Program-made: the position numbers and the translations under genes
Origin: Agrocybe praecox
Taxonomy: Eukaryota; Basidiomycota; Agaricomycetes; Agaricales; Agrocybaceae
Assembly: GCA_964017145.1 (NCBI GenBank)
Contig: CAXHKQ010000143.1
Location: forward strand, 1 to 14,188
Length of the DNA: 14,188 nt
Direction: 5' to 3'
Notes under the pieces: generated by a model
What the model was told of the DNA's origin: nothing
Databases searched by the model: none
What the model saw: only the letters and a program-made list of their open reading frames with translations
Shown: positions 1-8,498 of the stretch, piece after piece
Layout: each line of letters begins with the position of its first letter
How positions within the stretch are numbered: the first letter of the stretch is position 1

Positions 1-1701
1 CGGTTCGGTCGCTTGTCATTCCCAACATCTGGAAAACAGCCCGCATAATCCCGATATTGAAGCCAAGCAAGTCGCCGGACGACGGGAAGTCATATCGTCC
101 CATCTCGCTCCTGTCTCCGGTGGCGAAGACTCTGGAGGCCCTCATCCTCAACATCATCACGCCTCACATTCCACTCGCCTCCCACCAACACGGCTTCCGT
201 AAGATGCACAGCACAACAACCGCGCTCCACACGATCAGCGACACCATCACCCGCGGACTCAACGAACGAAGGCCCAACGCGAGAACCGTAGCGGTGGCCC
301 TCGACTTGTCAAAAGCTTTTGACACAGTCGACACCGGCCACCTGCTCAACGATATCACGAACACGACCATCCCAGCCCCACTCAAACGCTGGCTGGGGTC
401 GTATCTGCGCGGACGGCAGAACTTCGTCGAATTCCGCAACAGCAGATCAGGCTACCGCTGCATGAAACAGGGCGTCCCCCAGGGCAGCGTACTGTCACCA
501 ACGCTGTTCAATCTGTACCTGAGTGCCATTCCACCGCCTCCAGCAGACGTAACATTGGTGTCCTACGCGGACGACTGCACTGTCCTCGCATCGGGCACCG
601 ATGTAAGCGCTGTCACGGTCAGATTGAACCAGTACCTGGGGACGCTCCACGACTGGTTCAGCGAGAGGAGCCTGCAGCTGTCGTGGGAGAAGTCGACGTC
701 GACGATCTTCACTTCGTGGACCTCGGAGGTCAAGATGACCCTGGACGTGCGCATCGGAGGACACCAGCTGCCAACGGTCCAGTACCCAAAGCTCCTGGGG
801 GTCACCTTCGATAGCCTGCACACGTTCAGCGCGCACGCCAGAACAATTGCGGCCAGGCTGCGCGGACGTAACTCGATCCTGAAGGCGATCACCGGGAACA
901 GCTGGGGGAAGCAGAAGGAGTCGCTGCTGATCGCATACAAGACCATCTGTAGACCGATCGCAAACTATGCGGCTCCAGTATGGACCCCTCAACTGTCGCA
1001 GTCGCAGTGGGACGCACTCCAGGCGTGCCAAAACACGGCCATGCGGGTCGCAACCGGCTGCCTAAGGATGTCCGGAATCGACCACCTACACTCCGAGACG
1101 CTGCTGCTGCCGGTTCGCGCCCACAACGAGCTGCTGACGGAGCAGTACATCGCCGCCTGCCGAGCCACGTCCCACCCGTGCCACAGCCTCTTCCTCACCC
1201 CCCCCTCCTCGCGGAAGATCCGCAAATCCCTCGGCACAACTCCCCTTCCCATCCCCATCCCAGTGACACCATCCGGAAAGGAGATCAAACAGGCGCAACG
1301 TCTACTACACACGCGGGCAGTCTCCAACTGCATCAGCGGGTACGCCCCAAACCGAGTCCTCGGTACGGAGCCCCCGCTGATCGCGGCCGAGGAGACAGAG
1401 CTGCCGCGGAGTGCCAGGGCGACGCTTGCCCAGCTCCGATCCGGATGGTGCCACAAACTCCTAGACTACCGGAAGCGACTGGACGAGACAGTGGCAGACA
1501 CCTGTCCAAAATGCCGCCAAGCTTCACAAACAGTGCAGCACCTCTTCACCTGTCCCGCAGACCCGACGTCACTTACGACCCGGGACCTGTGGGACAGGCC
1601 CAAGGAGGTGGGGGTCTTTTTAGACATCGTCTAATTAGACCATGTCTATTTTAAGGACGGAGGACGGACGACACTGGACATCGCTATCACAACAACAACA
1701 C
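1..1701 (+). mobile_element. Jockey/I-type LINE, 3' portion with short 3' UTR
   Basis: This interval contains the reverse-transcriptase frame and about 65 bp of 3' UTR. It ends near a CAA-rich simple tail (ACAACAACAACA around 1690-1700), a typical non-LTR 3' end. The adjoining foldback arm begins at 1702, so the exact LINE end is uncertain by a few bases. No target-site duplication can be tested because the 5' end is missing. It lies upstream of the visible Nol6 exons, in the same orientation, probably within an intron or the 5' part of that gene. Confidence 0.8.
3..1634 (+). CDS. Non-LTR retrotransposon ORF2 reverse transcriptase, 5'-partial
   Basis: The frame is open from the window edge to a TAA at 1632-1634 (about 543 residues), so the true start lies upstream. 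The product would copy the element's RNA at the target site during LINE retrotransposition. Visible reverse-transcriptase motifs, in order: IPILKPSKSPDD with SYRPISLL near 50-110, QHGFRKMHST near 187-216, the catalytic-aspartate motif ALDLSKAFDTVD near 298-333, GVPQGSVLSPTLFNLYL near 472-522, the catalytic YADD box at 563-574 and a KLLGVTFD motif near 788-811. After the thumb region comes a Jockey/I-type tail ending in a CX2CX8HX4C knuckle at 1503-1553 and DLWDRPKEVGVFLD. No stop or frameshift interrupts it, so this copy may be young. The upstream endonuclease is outside the window. The clade (Jockey, I or a relative) was judged by eye from motif style. Codon use is GC-rich, unlike the flanking DNA. 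Confidence 0.93.
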   Translation, partial: VRSLVIPNIWKTARIIPILKPSKSPDDGKSYRPISLLSPVAKTLEALILNIITPHIPLASHQHGFRKMHSTTTALHTISDTITRGLNERRPNARTVAVALDLSKAFDTVDTGHLLNDITNTTIPAPLKRWLGSYLRGRQNFVEFRNSRSGYRCMKQGVPQGSVLSPTLFNLYLSAIPPPPADVTLVSYADDCTVLASGTDVSAVTVRLNQYLGTLHDWFSERSLQLSWEKSTSTIFTSWTSEVKMTLDVRIGGHQLPTVQYPKLLGVTFDSLHTFSAHARTIAARLRGRNSILKAITGNSWGKQKESLLIAYKTICRPIANYAAPVWTPQLSQSQWDALQACQNTAMRVATGCLRMSGIDHLHSETLLLPVRAHNELLTEQYIAACRATSHPCHSLFLTPPSSRKIRKSLGTTPLPIPIPVTPSGKEIKQAQRLLHTRAVSNCISGYAPNRVLGTEPPLIAAEETELPRSARATLAQLRSGWCHKLLDYRKRLDETVADTCPKCRQASQTVQHLFTCPADPTSLTTRDLWDRPKEVGVFLDIV

Positions 1702-2268
1702 AGACAGAGAGAAATGACCAAGAGAGCTATAAACAGGTTTGCCGTTTCAGATTTGTTCAATGTACTTTATTTTAAAACTGGAAAGTACTGGCAATGTTTT
1801 CCTCCAATTCCCGGAAATGCAATTTGTAAAAACTTAACGTAACGATTCTCGTATGTTAGTGTATGTCACGTATGTTAGTGCGACCACGAGTGGTCCGATT
1901 GGTAAAACTTTGGATTTCGACACTTTGAACGACAAATTATCAATGCAAATATTTTTGTTAATTTAACAAACAAAATGGATTGCATGAATATTGAACAACG
2001 CTTGAATTGATAAGAAAAATTTAAATCGTCGATCATCTTTACCTCAAAAAGTCTCCGGAAATCATTGAAATTCGCTAGATTGCATTGGAAATATTCATAA
2101 ATGTCTTCACAACACTGAAATCGTCGAGAATCGTTAAGTTTCTACAAATTGCATTTCCGGGAATTGGAGGAAAACATTGCCAGTACTTTTCAGTTAAAAA
2201 AAAAGTACTTTGAACAAATCTGAAACGGCAAACCTGTTTATAGCTCTCTTGGTCATTTCTCTCTGTCT
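1702..2268. mobile_element. Foldback/MITE-like element FB1 with ~150 bp inverted arms
   Basis: Positions 1702-1851 are the reverse complement of 2125-2268 with only scattered mismatches and small gaps. Matching landmarks include AGACAGAGAGAAATGACC at the outer edge, CAGGTTTGCCGTTTCAG, GGCAATGTTTTCCTCC and CGATTCTCG at the inner edge. The middle (1852-2124) is non-complementary and contains a copy of the dispersed repeat headed at 1880. No transposase is present, so it is non-autonomous. No clear target-site duplication was found at the arm ends, which leaves the superfamily open. Confidence 0.85.
1880..1994 (+). repeat. Dispersed repeat R, copy 1 (head GCGACCACGAGTGGTCC)
   Basis: About 115 bp here match the reverse complement of 13868-13979, including GGATTTCGACACTTTGAACG and AAAATGGATT(G/A)CATGAATATTG. 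The head GACCACGAGTGGTC is palindromic except for its two central bases. It sits in the loop of foldback FB1. The family was not recognised. Confidence 0.8.
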
Positions 2269-2281
2269 CGTGGTTTCTGGT

Positions 2282-2319
2282 GCGACCACGAGTGGTCCAA
2301 GAAGTAAAACTTCGGATTT
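2282..2319 (+). repeat. Dispersed repeat R, copy 2 (head only)
   Basis: The head GCGACCACGAGTGGTCC recurs exactly, followed by GTAAAACTTCGGATTT, in the same orientation as copy 1 and 402 bp downstream. Similarity fades after about 38 bp. It starts 13 bp outside the right arm of FB1. Confidence 0.75.
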
Positions 2320-2410
2320 TATTTATCGAGATTCCTTGTGTTAACAGTTTGATATTTCTGAACGATTTTATAATTCGTAATATTTCTACTTTTTATTTTC
2401 TATCGCACAG

Positions 2411-2720
2411 GCGTCACCGCCTACCGCGACACCGACCTCTCGCGCGCCTACGAGCGCGACCTCCTCCGCCTGCCCCGTCTCACCCAGCTGCTGCACACTC
2501 TGTACCACCACACTCCAGCTTCGGCCCGGCCGTTTGCATTGCCAAACGCTGGCTGCGCTCGCAGCTGATCGACACCGCCCTGTGGCCGGATGAGTGCACC
2601 GAGCTGCTGATGGCGCGAGTTTATATGCAGACGGACTCGTGGACGGTACCGGCACAGCCGCAGGCGGCTTTTGTGCGCTGGCTGCAGCTGCTGGCCAGCA
2701 CTGATTGGCATGCGGAACAG
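2411..2720 (+). CDS. Nol6: Nucleolar protein 6 (Nol6/Nrap) exon A, with apparent frameshift
   Basis: This is an internal exon of Nol6, the animal counterpart of yeast Utp22. Utp22 belongs to the UTP-C module of the small-subunit processome, which acts in 18S pre-rRNA maturation in the nucleolus. An acceptor (TATCGCACAG) ends at 2410 and a donor (CAG|GTACTG) starts at 2721, phase 0. From 2413 the frame reads VTAYRDTDLSRAYERDLLRL and then LTQLLHTLYHH. From about 2511 the homologous reading continues one frame over as HSSFGPAVCIAKRWLRSQLI, LWPDECTELL, PQAAFVRWLQLLASTDWHAEQ. These match the conserved Nrap block that includes the FGP.V..AKRW signature. The upstream frame would stop at 2566-2568. 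One base is missing (or two are extra) around 2503-2513, either a sequence error or a true lesion. Earlier exons lie outside the window. Confidence 0.9.
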
Positions 2721-3063
2721 GTACTGAAATTATTCTTCAAATATTCTAGATGTTTGTTTGATTAGAAAAAGAAAATCGCCGCTCATATGAGCGGTTTATT
2801 TTTTGTAATTCCAATTCCGTGTTCATATTTTAACTACTGCAGTAAGGTCGATAGATCAATTTGGAATCTGACTATCAAGGGAAGAGTACGAGGTTGATCT
2901 CATCAATTAACCCGCCGTGGTGAATCTAGAAGCAAAATGAAGATTCACGTCTTAAAAAATGCCCTGTTGCAGATGTTTGAATAGTTGAAGATTGCATTTT
3001 TGAATGGACAGAACACAAGACTTTTGGGAATATTGGGAATATTGACGTATTAAATTCCCAATA
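2721..3063 (+). other. Nol6: Nol6 intron A, 5' part without recognised element
   Basis: AT-rich intron sequence running from the GTACTG donor to the TA preceding the mariner-like element. Apart from the palindrome at 2779-2794, nothing coding or repetitive was recognised. Confidence 0.6.
2779..2794. repeat. 16-bp perfect palindrome in Nol6 intron
   Basis: CCGCTCATATGAGCGG is its own reverse complement. It is preceded by GAAAAAGAAAATCG and followed by a T-rich run. It resembles a bacterial terminator in shape, but its context is a eukaryotic intron, so no terminator is called. Confidence 0.6.
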
Positions 3064-3320
3064 TAACAGTTAGTCCGGAAAGCCCGTGCCGTTTGGTAGT
3101 AGGACACATTTTTTGATGAAATTATTTGTGAGTACACAGTTCTATTGAAGGACGATACTATGAATTTTGCTATCTTCCATCTTTTCGATGTCCTTCGTAT
3201 AGAACGATTTCTTTTTGACATATTCATGTCTTATGGGTCGTTTCGCCATGAAATTCTAGAAGAGCTTTGAGAGTTTCAGAGATAAGTGCCATATAAACGA
3301 TGCAACAATTAAGCTTACGA

Positions 3321-3400
3321 AATGAGTGATCGATACGCTCACGAAATGAGTGATGAGTGATGAGTAAGTGATGAGTGATGTGAGTGATGAGTGATGAGTA
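3321..3400 (+). repeat. (GAGTGAT)n-type microsatellite
   Basis: Irregular tandem copies of GAGTGAT and TGATGAG, interrupted by CGATACGCTCACGAAAT and GTAA. The tract lies in the DNA that separates transposase pieces c and d of MLE1. Confidence 0.8.
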
Positions 3401-3473
3401 CATTAGAGTGTATCGAAAAGCACTTTTTTGGAATTTTCGTGAGAGTCAAAGAGAGACCCGGGAACAATTCATC

Positions 3474-3491
3474 GCGCGCGCCGGCGCGCGC
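3474..3491. repeat. 18-bp GC-only perfect palindrome
   Basis: GCGCGCGCCGGCGCGCGC is a perfect palindrome made only of G and C in AT-rich DNA. It is followed by a second hairpin-capable stretch, GCTGATGCTGGCGTCAGC. Confidence 0.6.
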
Positions 3492-3538
3492 TGATGCTGG
3501 CGTCAGCTCGCACATATACATACAAACGCATGCCGGGC

Positions 3539-4185
3539 TAGGGGTGTCGAGAATATCGATATATCGATACGATATCGATAAATCTTCGATTTTGTTCGTG
3601 CAAATATCACAGGAATTCGCGGACAAATTCTATAAATATTCAAAAATATGCATATAATTCTTCAAAACATCGAAAATAATCGTGAATCTTGATAAATAAT
3701 CAAAAATAATTGGAAATGACTAAAAAATCGTGAAGAACAATTGTGAAACTTCAACAAATTCTTCAAATCACAGGAAATATCGAATATCGATATATCGTAA
3801 CGACAAAATGGCAGGAAAAAGAGACGAGGTTTTGTAGTTTCAACAAAAATCAACTCATAATTATCCTAAGAGCAATTTTTATCGCATACAAATCGGAACG
3901 AGAACCAATATTTGTTAAGCGTTGTTCTTCATGTGAATCCGATATCCGAAATCAAAATGTAGACTGGTCAATGCTCTGGAGCAGAATAATTTGAATGAAG
4001 CGATATTCCTCAAAATAATAGTAATGTGAGTGATATTATACACCCCTTATCATCATCTGGGTACGTCAAAGTTACGGTTAGCACATATTGCGAATTTCCA
4101 CGAAAAAATTATGCGATATATCAAGAAATATCGATATTTTCCAATTATCGAAACATCGATATTTTTTGGATATCTGACATCCCTA
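3539..4185. mobile_element. Non-autonomous hAT-like element nested in MLE1
   Basis: The left end TAGGGGTGTCGAGAATATCG and the reverse complement of the right end TAGGGATGTCAGATATCC form hAT-style termini. They are flanked by TGCCGGGC (3531-3538) and CGCCGAGC (4186-4193), which agree at 6 of 8 positions, as expected of an aged 8-bp target duplication. The element is 647 bp with no recognisable transposase. Its interior is AT-rich with many TATCGATA or ATCGATA motifs clustered towards the two ends, a layout typical of subterminal transposase-binding repeats. Confidence 0.72.
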
Positions 4186-5029
4186 CGCCGAGCACCAACC
4201 AAACACACACAGAGAGACAAATACAGTCAAGTAATATTCCAAGCATGCTTTGCGCTTGTGCGCCGACTTCGCGTCGCCTGTGCTAATATTGGAGACACAC
4301 ACACACGCAACATTCATACGACGGCGTCGACGACAATAATTACGTATTCAGTTCATGCGGATCGCTGCTCACGGCGAAACAAAACACAACCTCCAACCTA
4401 CAACCTCTCATCGCGAATAGCGCGACATGACTGAATTGGTAATGGCTGGCGGAGATCTGCGCACTCTCACCTCTCACTTCGTCGTTCCAAGCCAAGTTCG
4501 CTCTTCGTCATGAGCGCTTTTCGCTCAACGACGACGGCGACGAATGTAATGTACAAACACGTTAGTGTTTGCATAATTGCGGGCGAATTAGCGAAAAAAC
4601 GGCATTCAGTCTCGTCGCAGCTGTTTTCTGTATCGGATGTCGATGACGAAATGCTATATATTTTCTGTGTATGAATTCGCAACAGTTCATTTTATATCAC
4701 AAAGTTAATTATAACTATAATTGAACACTGCATTGCATTGAACACTGTTTTATTTGATACATGTTTGTTCAATTTTATTACGAATATCTTGTGTTCATAG
4801 AGAGGATATACAAGGTCTATTTGTAATTACATTCGTTATATCTTTAAGACCACCATCAGACATTAATATGTTTTTAGGACTTTCCCCATGGAAATCTTCC
4901 TCGATCCAAAATAGACATTAATATGTGAAAACGGATGCAAATAGGAAGAATGATACAAAAAGGAGTCCTACTACAAAAGGGAATCTAACTCAAGCCACCT
5001 TGGCTTGGCTGGGATTTTTTCAAAGGGTA
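4186..5029. other. Unassigned DNA within MLE1
   Basis: No gene is recognised here. 4186-4640 is relatively CpG-rich, with an ACACACACAC run near 4293-4303 and clusters of CGACGACG, unlike the AT-rich DNA around it. It is probably part of an older insertion together with 3223-3538, into which the hAT-like element jumped. 4680-5029 is AT-rich and carries two direct copies of AGACATTAATATGT (near 4858 and 4913). Short open frames here have no family resemblance. Confidence 0.5.
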
Positions 5030-6018
5030 TTTATTGAGGCTTTTTGCCTCAAAATATGCATCTTTTCCCTCAATATATTTTCCATCGGTACCAAGTCTTT
5101 TTCTAGCGATAATATTTCTCAGGTCTGAAAACATAAACTAGTCAATAAAAGCCAAATTCGGATAATACCGTTAATAAAGTCTCAATTATTTTCCTTTTAT
5201 TTTCCATCGTTTCCATCCACATGTGAATCAGCTTATTGTCTTGGTAAAAAAGCACATATGAACACGCTATGAGAAGCGGTTCTTGTCCATTCTAAGCTTC
5301 AGGGGCTACAAACATTCTATTCATCAGTCTATCTTTATTGTATTTCCTTTTTCAGTTAGCCAATAATAATCCTTCTGAGTCTCAAAATATAGACGCCCTC
5401 AGATTGAGTCATGGAACATCCATGTTCACATATATTTATAAAAAAAGTAGCTTTATCGCGTCCGATCTGCCCTAAACACGTATCAGAAAAACACCACGTT
5501 TATATTTTGGTCGATTTCGAGGTCGCGCGGCAGACATTTTACAAAGAGCCTTTGCATCTCCAAGAACATATCAAAGAAAAGTTCAAATATGTTTTAAAAC
5601 CGTGCTATCCGATCTTACGGCCTTATTTTGTGGATTTATTAATGCTTTCGTCTGTAAATTCCATATTTGGGCGTCTAGTACGCGCATTATCTTCGGTGTC
5701 CAAATGACCAGTACGGAGTTTTTGAAAATGTGGAATTTGTATTTGGCAAAACCCAGATACCAGTCATGGTTCGACTTAGGCCCTATTTGCTCATAGAAAT
5801 CAGCGTTTTACAAAGACACGAAAACTAATGTTTTCTATTCCTTCGCATTAACAAAAGTCGCGTCAACCAAAAAGAGATATCGAACGAACCAAAAGTCCTA
5901 TCGATGTCAATTTTTGTTTTGGATCATTTGAAAGATCTATGTTGAATATTCATAAATATTCTCATCTAAAAAATGTGCCCTTCTAGTAAACGGCACGGAC
6001 TTTCTGGACTAACTGTTA

Positions 6019-6765
6019 CATCATCAATTGTTTGAAGTTTGTATTTTTAGCGACCGATCTTTGATGTTCTGTGTGGCATCATGAATGCCAGATTGGTTCA
6101 GCAAAATCCAATCAGGCACATCTGTGCGAAAAGTTGCTTGAAAAGGGTTAACAGTTTAAAAACACTACGCAAAATTTTCCGGAAAACATTAAAAGGAAGA
6201 GATCCCATCTACTTTTCTGATAATCTTCCTCAACCTAAGGAGTAGTGTGAATATTATTTTTTTTACTGTGGATTGGTTCTCGAGTTGGTGAATTCCGAAG
6301 CATATATCATATAGTCGAATAAATATTTTTGTTAATTATTTTTTAGATATGTATTTATGTTTGAAAAAATGCGTAAAACATTATGTTTTTTTCTTCATGT
6401 TTGACTTAACTGCTCTACTTAGAAGGTCCTTCACCAAGCTTCAGTTGTGGACCATACATCGGGCAATCTTTTGATTATACTTCACTCCTACATGTATGCT
6501 ATTATTCGAGAAAAAATAATTTCATTATTCAATCTTCAACATTCTTCAACTTGGACACCAATCCATAAAAATCAAAATTATGTCCACTTCCGTTCTTACG
6601 CTGTAGACTATCAGAACCTCTACCTTTTTAGGCTGAGTACGTTAATGTCGTTAATTAAGAAGCTTAAGGTTTTTCGGAGTCAGATTAATTGCCATCCAAT
6701 TGAATTCTCTCATTTAGAAATTAACAATTTGCTCAACCCCTTCATTCGATCCATTTCTCCTGCAG
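6019..6765 (+). other. Nol6: Nol6 intron A, 3' part without recognised element
   Basis: AT-rich intron sequence from the right TA of MLE1 to the CTCCTGCAG acceptor of exon B. No coding or repeat family was recognised. The open frame running into exon B from 6447 reads a different frame from the Nol6 protein and is not a gene. Confidence 0.6.
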
Positions 6766-7338
6766 ATCATCCTCAACTTCAACGACGGCCTCACCTCCGA
6801 TCAGCTGACCCGCCTCAACGGCCGCTGGCGCTCCGATCGCGACTCTTTCCCCATCCTGAGCATCGTGACACCGGCGGCGGTGGCCACCCTCTCGACAGTG
6901 GCGGCCGAGACGAAGGGCCAGTCGGAGTGGACGGTGTGGACGCACGAGGCGCCCATTCGCGAAATCGTGGGCCGAGTTGTGGTGCTGGCCGGAGCCGCCT
7001 TGGACATTGTCGAGCGGGCCGTGGTGGCCGAGAAGCCCAGAGCTGGGGCGCTGGAGCCGAAGGCGCTGTTCGTGCCGGAGCTGGAGGGATACGATGTGCT
7101 GATCCGGCTGAGGAGGGGACGCGTGCAGCAGAGCAATGTGGCTGGGTTCGAGAAGACGCGCCGGGGAAGGCAGCTGGATGAGGCGGCGCCGGCGGGCGAT
7201 TTTAATGTGGTCGAGCGGTATTTGGGGGAGCTGAGGGAGGCGTACGGGGAGTTGGCGTTGTTCTTCTACGATCAGTGCGGTGGCGATGTGGTGGCGGTGA
7301 TGTGGAAGCCGGCGGTGCGGGTGGAGCGGGAGTTTTCG
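6766..7338 (+). CDS. Nol6: Nucleolar protein 6 (Nol6/Nrap) exon B, C-terminal Nrap domains
   Basis: The exon has 191 intact codons. The acceptor (TTTCTCCTGCAG) ends at 6765 and the donor (TCG|GTGAGT) starts at 7339, both phase 0, so it joins exon A as ...WHAEQ-IILNFNDGLTSDQL. The translation follows the Nol6 C-terminal region: ILNFNDGL matches the NPL.VNLN motif area, then FPILSIVTP, SEWTVWTHEAPIREIVGRVV, the conserved YDVLIRL at about residues 108-114, then VERYLGELREAYGELALFFY and DQCGGDVVAVMWKP. In the family this part packs the nucleotidyltransferase-like folds of a catalytically inactive scaffold. GC-rich codons contrast sharply with the AT-rich intron on both sides. No frameshift is seen. 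Confidence 0.95.
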
Positions 7339-7725
7339 GTGAGTTGGAGGGGAAGACTTTGCTTTTAACTCTAAAGACGTTTTTGTTAAGTTTGGCTAGG
7401 CTAAGAGCTTTATGAATTTTACAGAGTTAGTTTTGAATGAATTCGTTGGGCGAATACACGTACTACATGGTTCACTAAGTCCCGGGAAAAGTGTAAAAAA
7501 CACAAACTTTTTGATAAAAACTTTTAAAGTTCCTCTACATAGTCTCATTCAAGGCCGATAGCCAAAATCTTGCGATCCTGAAATATAAAGATCACCTTCG
7601 AAAAGTATTTGGCGCAAACCCTTGCAAAATCCCAATTTTTCGCGATTTATACTGCCTCATTCTTTCTCTGGAGATACCACTTTGAATTTGGAAATTGATA
7701 ACAACATATACAACAATTACAACAT

Positions 7726-8498
7726 CTCAGACATTTGCGGATATCTCATGTTTGAGTTTGTGTAGACCGATCTGCCACACATAAAATGAAAGCTAATTAA
7801 AAATGCTATAATTCATGTTGATATCGTTTTTCCATAGTGTCTATAGTTTTAGTGTTACCGTGCAACAAATGTGAAAATTAGTGAAAAAAGTGCAAAAAAG
7901 ACGGAAAAAAATCACGCGAACATTTTTTGTAGTTGTGAAATCGGCAATTACCGTTAGTTTTTCACATGATGATATCTATGGATGAATTCAGGTGCTGTGA
8001 CATGAAATCCCTGTACAAATTGTATCATATTTGACCATCGGAGGAAAAGTCAACTTCTACAATATGGCTCGCAGACCAAAACCATGATAAAACTTTTTCA
8101 ACAACTAACAAATCTGAACAAAACTACATCTTTAGTTTTTATTTTTTTGTTTCAACCCATACATTTATATCACAAAGAAATCGGAACACGGCATAACATA
8201 TCTGTGAATAACGTTTTAATCAATCCATAGATATTACCATGAGACAGCTTGACAAATGCACAAGAGTCCAAGCTACCAGACAAGTGAAAACAAACTGACG
8301 GTAAATGCCGATTTCGCAACTTAAAAAAATGTTCGCGTGATTTTTTTCCCGTCATTTTTGCACTTTTTCCACTGAAACTATAGACACTAGAGAAAAACAA
8401 TATCAACATGAATTATAGCATTTTTAATTAGCTTTCATTTGATGTGTGGCAGATTGGCCTACACAATCTCAAACGTGAGATATCCGCAAATATCTGAG
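7726..8498. mobile_element. Foldback element FB2 nested in MLE2
   Basis: 7726-7990 and 8216-8498 are imperfect inverted repeats. Shared blocks include TTTGCGGATATCTCA, AAATGCTATAATTCATGTTG, ATCACGCGAACATTTTTT, AAATCGGCA and ATATCTATGGAT. The right arm has about 40 extra bases near 8230-8275. The loop (about 225 bp) is non-coding. No target-site duplication was identified, so the superfamily is unknown. The element is transcribed as part of Nol6 intron B and would fold into a long hairpin. Confidence 0.85.

Larger units (their letters stand above)
3142..5727 (-). pseudogene. Mariner-type transposase pseudogene, in at least four pieces
   Basis: Read on the minus strand, four pieces follow mariner order. 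Piece a (5632-5727) reads FQKLRTGHLDTEDNARTRRP then NMEFTDESINK, the linker after the DNA-binding helices. Piece b (5145-5255) includes VLFYQDN, the region of the second catalytic aspartate, and ends at SEFGFY. Piece c (5030-5128) reads SDLRNIIARKRLGTDGKYIE then AYFEAK. Piece d (3142-3222) reads YVKKKSFYTKDIEKMED then HSIVLQ and a stop. Between b and c the usual PYSPDLAPSDY segment, which holds the third catalytic acid, is absent, as if deleted. Between a and b the sequence is full of stops and not confidently alignable. Pieces c and d are separated by about 1.8 kb of unrelated DNA. It is clearly non-functional. Confidence 0.8.
3066..6016 (-). mobile_element. Mariner-like element MLE1, degenerate, with internal insertions
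   Basis: The left end (ACAGTTAGTCCGGAAAGCCC and onward to CCGTTT) and the reverse complement of the right end (ACAGTTAGTCCAGAAAGTCC and onward) differ at 2 of 29 positions. Both are flanked by TA (3064-3065 and 6017-6018), the Tc1/mariner target. Similarity continues inward to a shared CACATTTTTT block. At 2.95 kb it is over twice the usual 1.3 kb mariner length, because about 1.8 kb lies between two pieces of the transposase. The element is antisense to Nol6. Confidence 0.9.

Noticed and set aside
495..1031. Minus-strand open frame of 178 codons and several others opposite the LINE
   Set aside because: They overlap the reverse-transcriptase frame, have biased composition and no family resemblance; they are shadows of the GC-rich coding strand.
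2779..2800. Rho-independent terminator-like hairpin plus T-run
   Set aside because: Context is a eukaryotic intron with GT/AG exons on both sides; bacterial termination does not apply.
3321..3400. CRISPR-like spaced repeats
   Set aside because: The repeats are 7-bp irregular tandem units without unique spacers in a eukaryotic intron; this is a microsatellite.
3339..3657. Overlapping short open frames at 3339-3626 and 3391-3657
   Set aside because: They arise from the GAGTGAT microsatellite and the hAT-like end and show no protein family features.
4467..4682. 71-codon minus-strand open frame
   Set aside because: Low-information sequence in the CpG-richer unassigned block, with no domain, splice context or homology recognised.
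6447..7181. 244-codon plus-strand open frame across intron A and exon B
   Set aside because: It reads exon B in the wrong frame; the Nol6 frame with proper splice sites explains the region.
8170..8409. 79-codon minus-strand open frame
   Set aside because: It lies within the right arm and loop of foldback FB2 and has no recognisable features.
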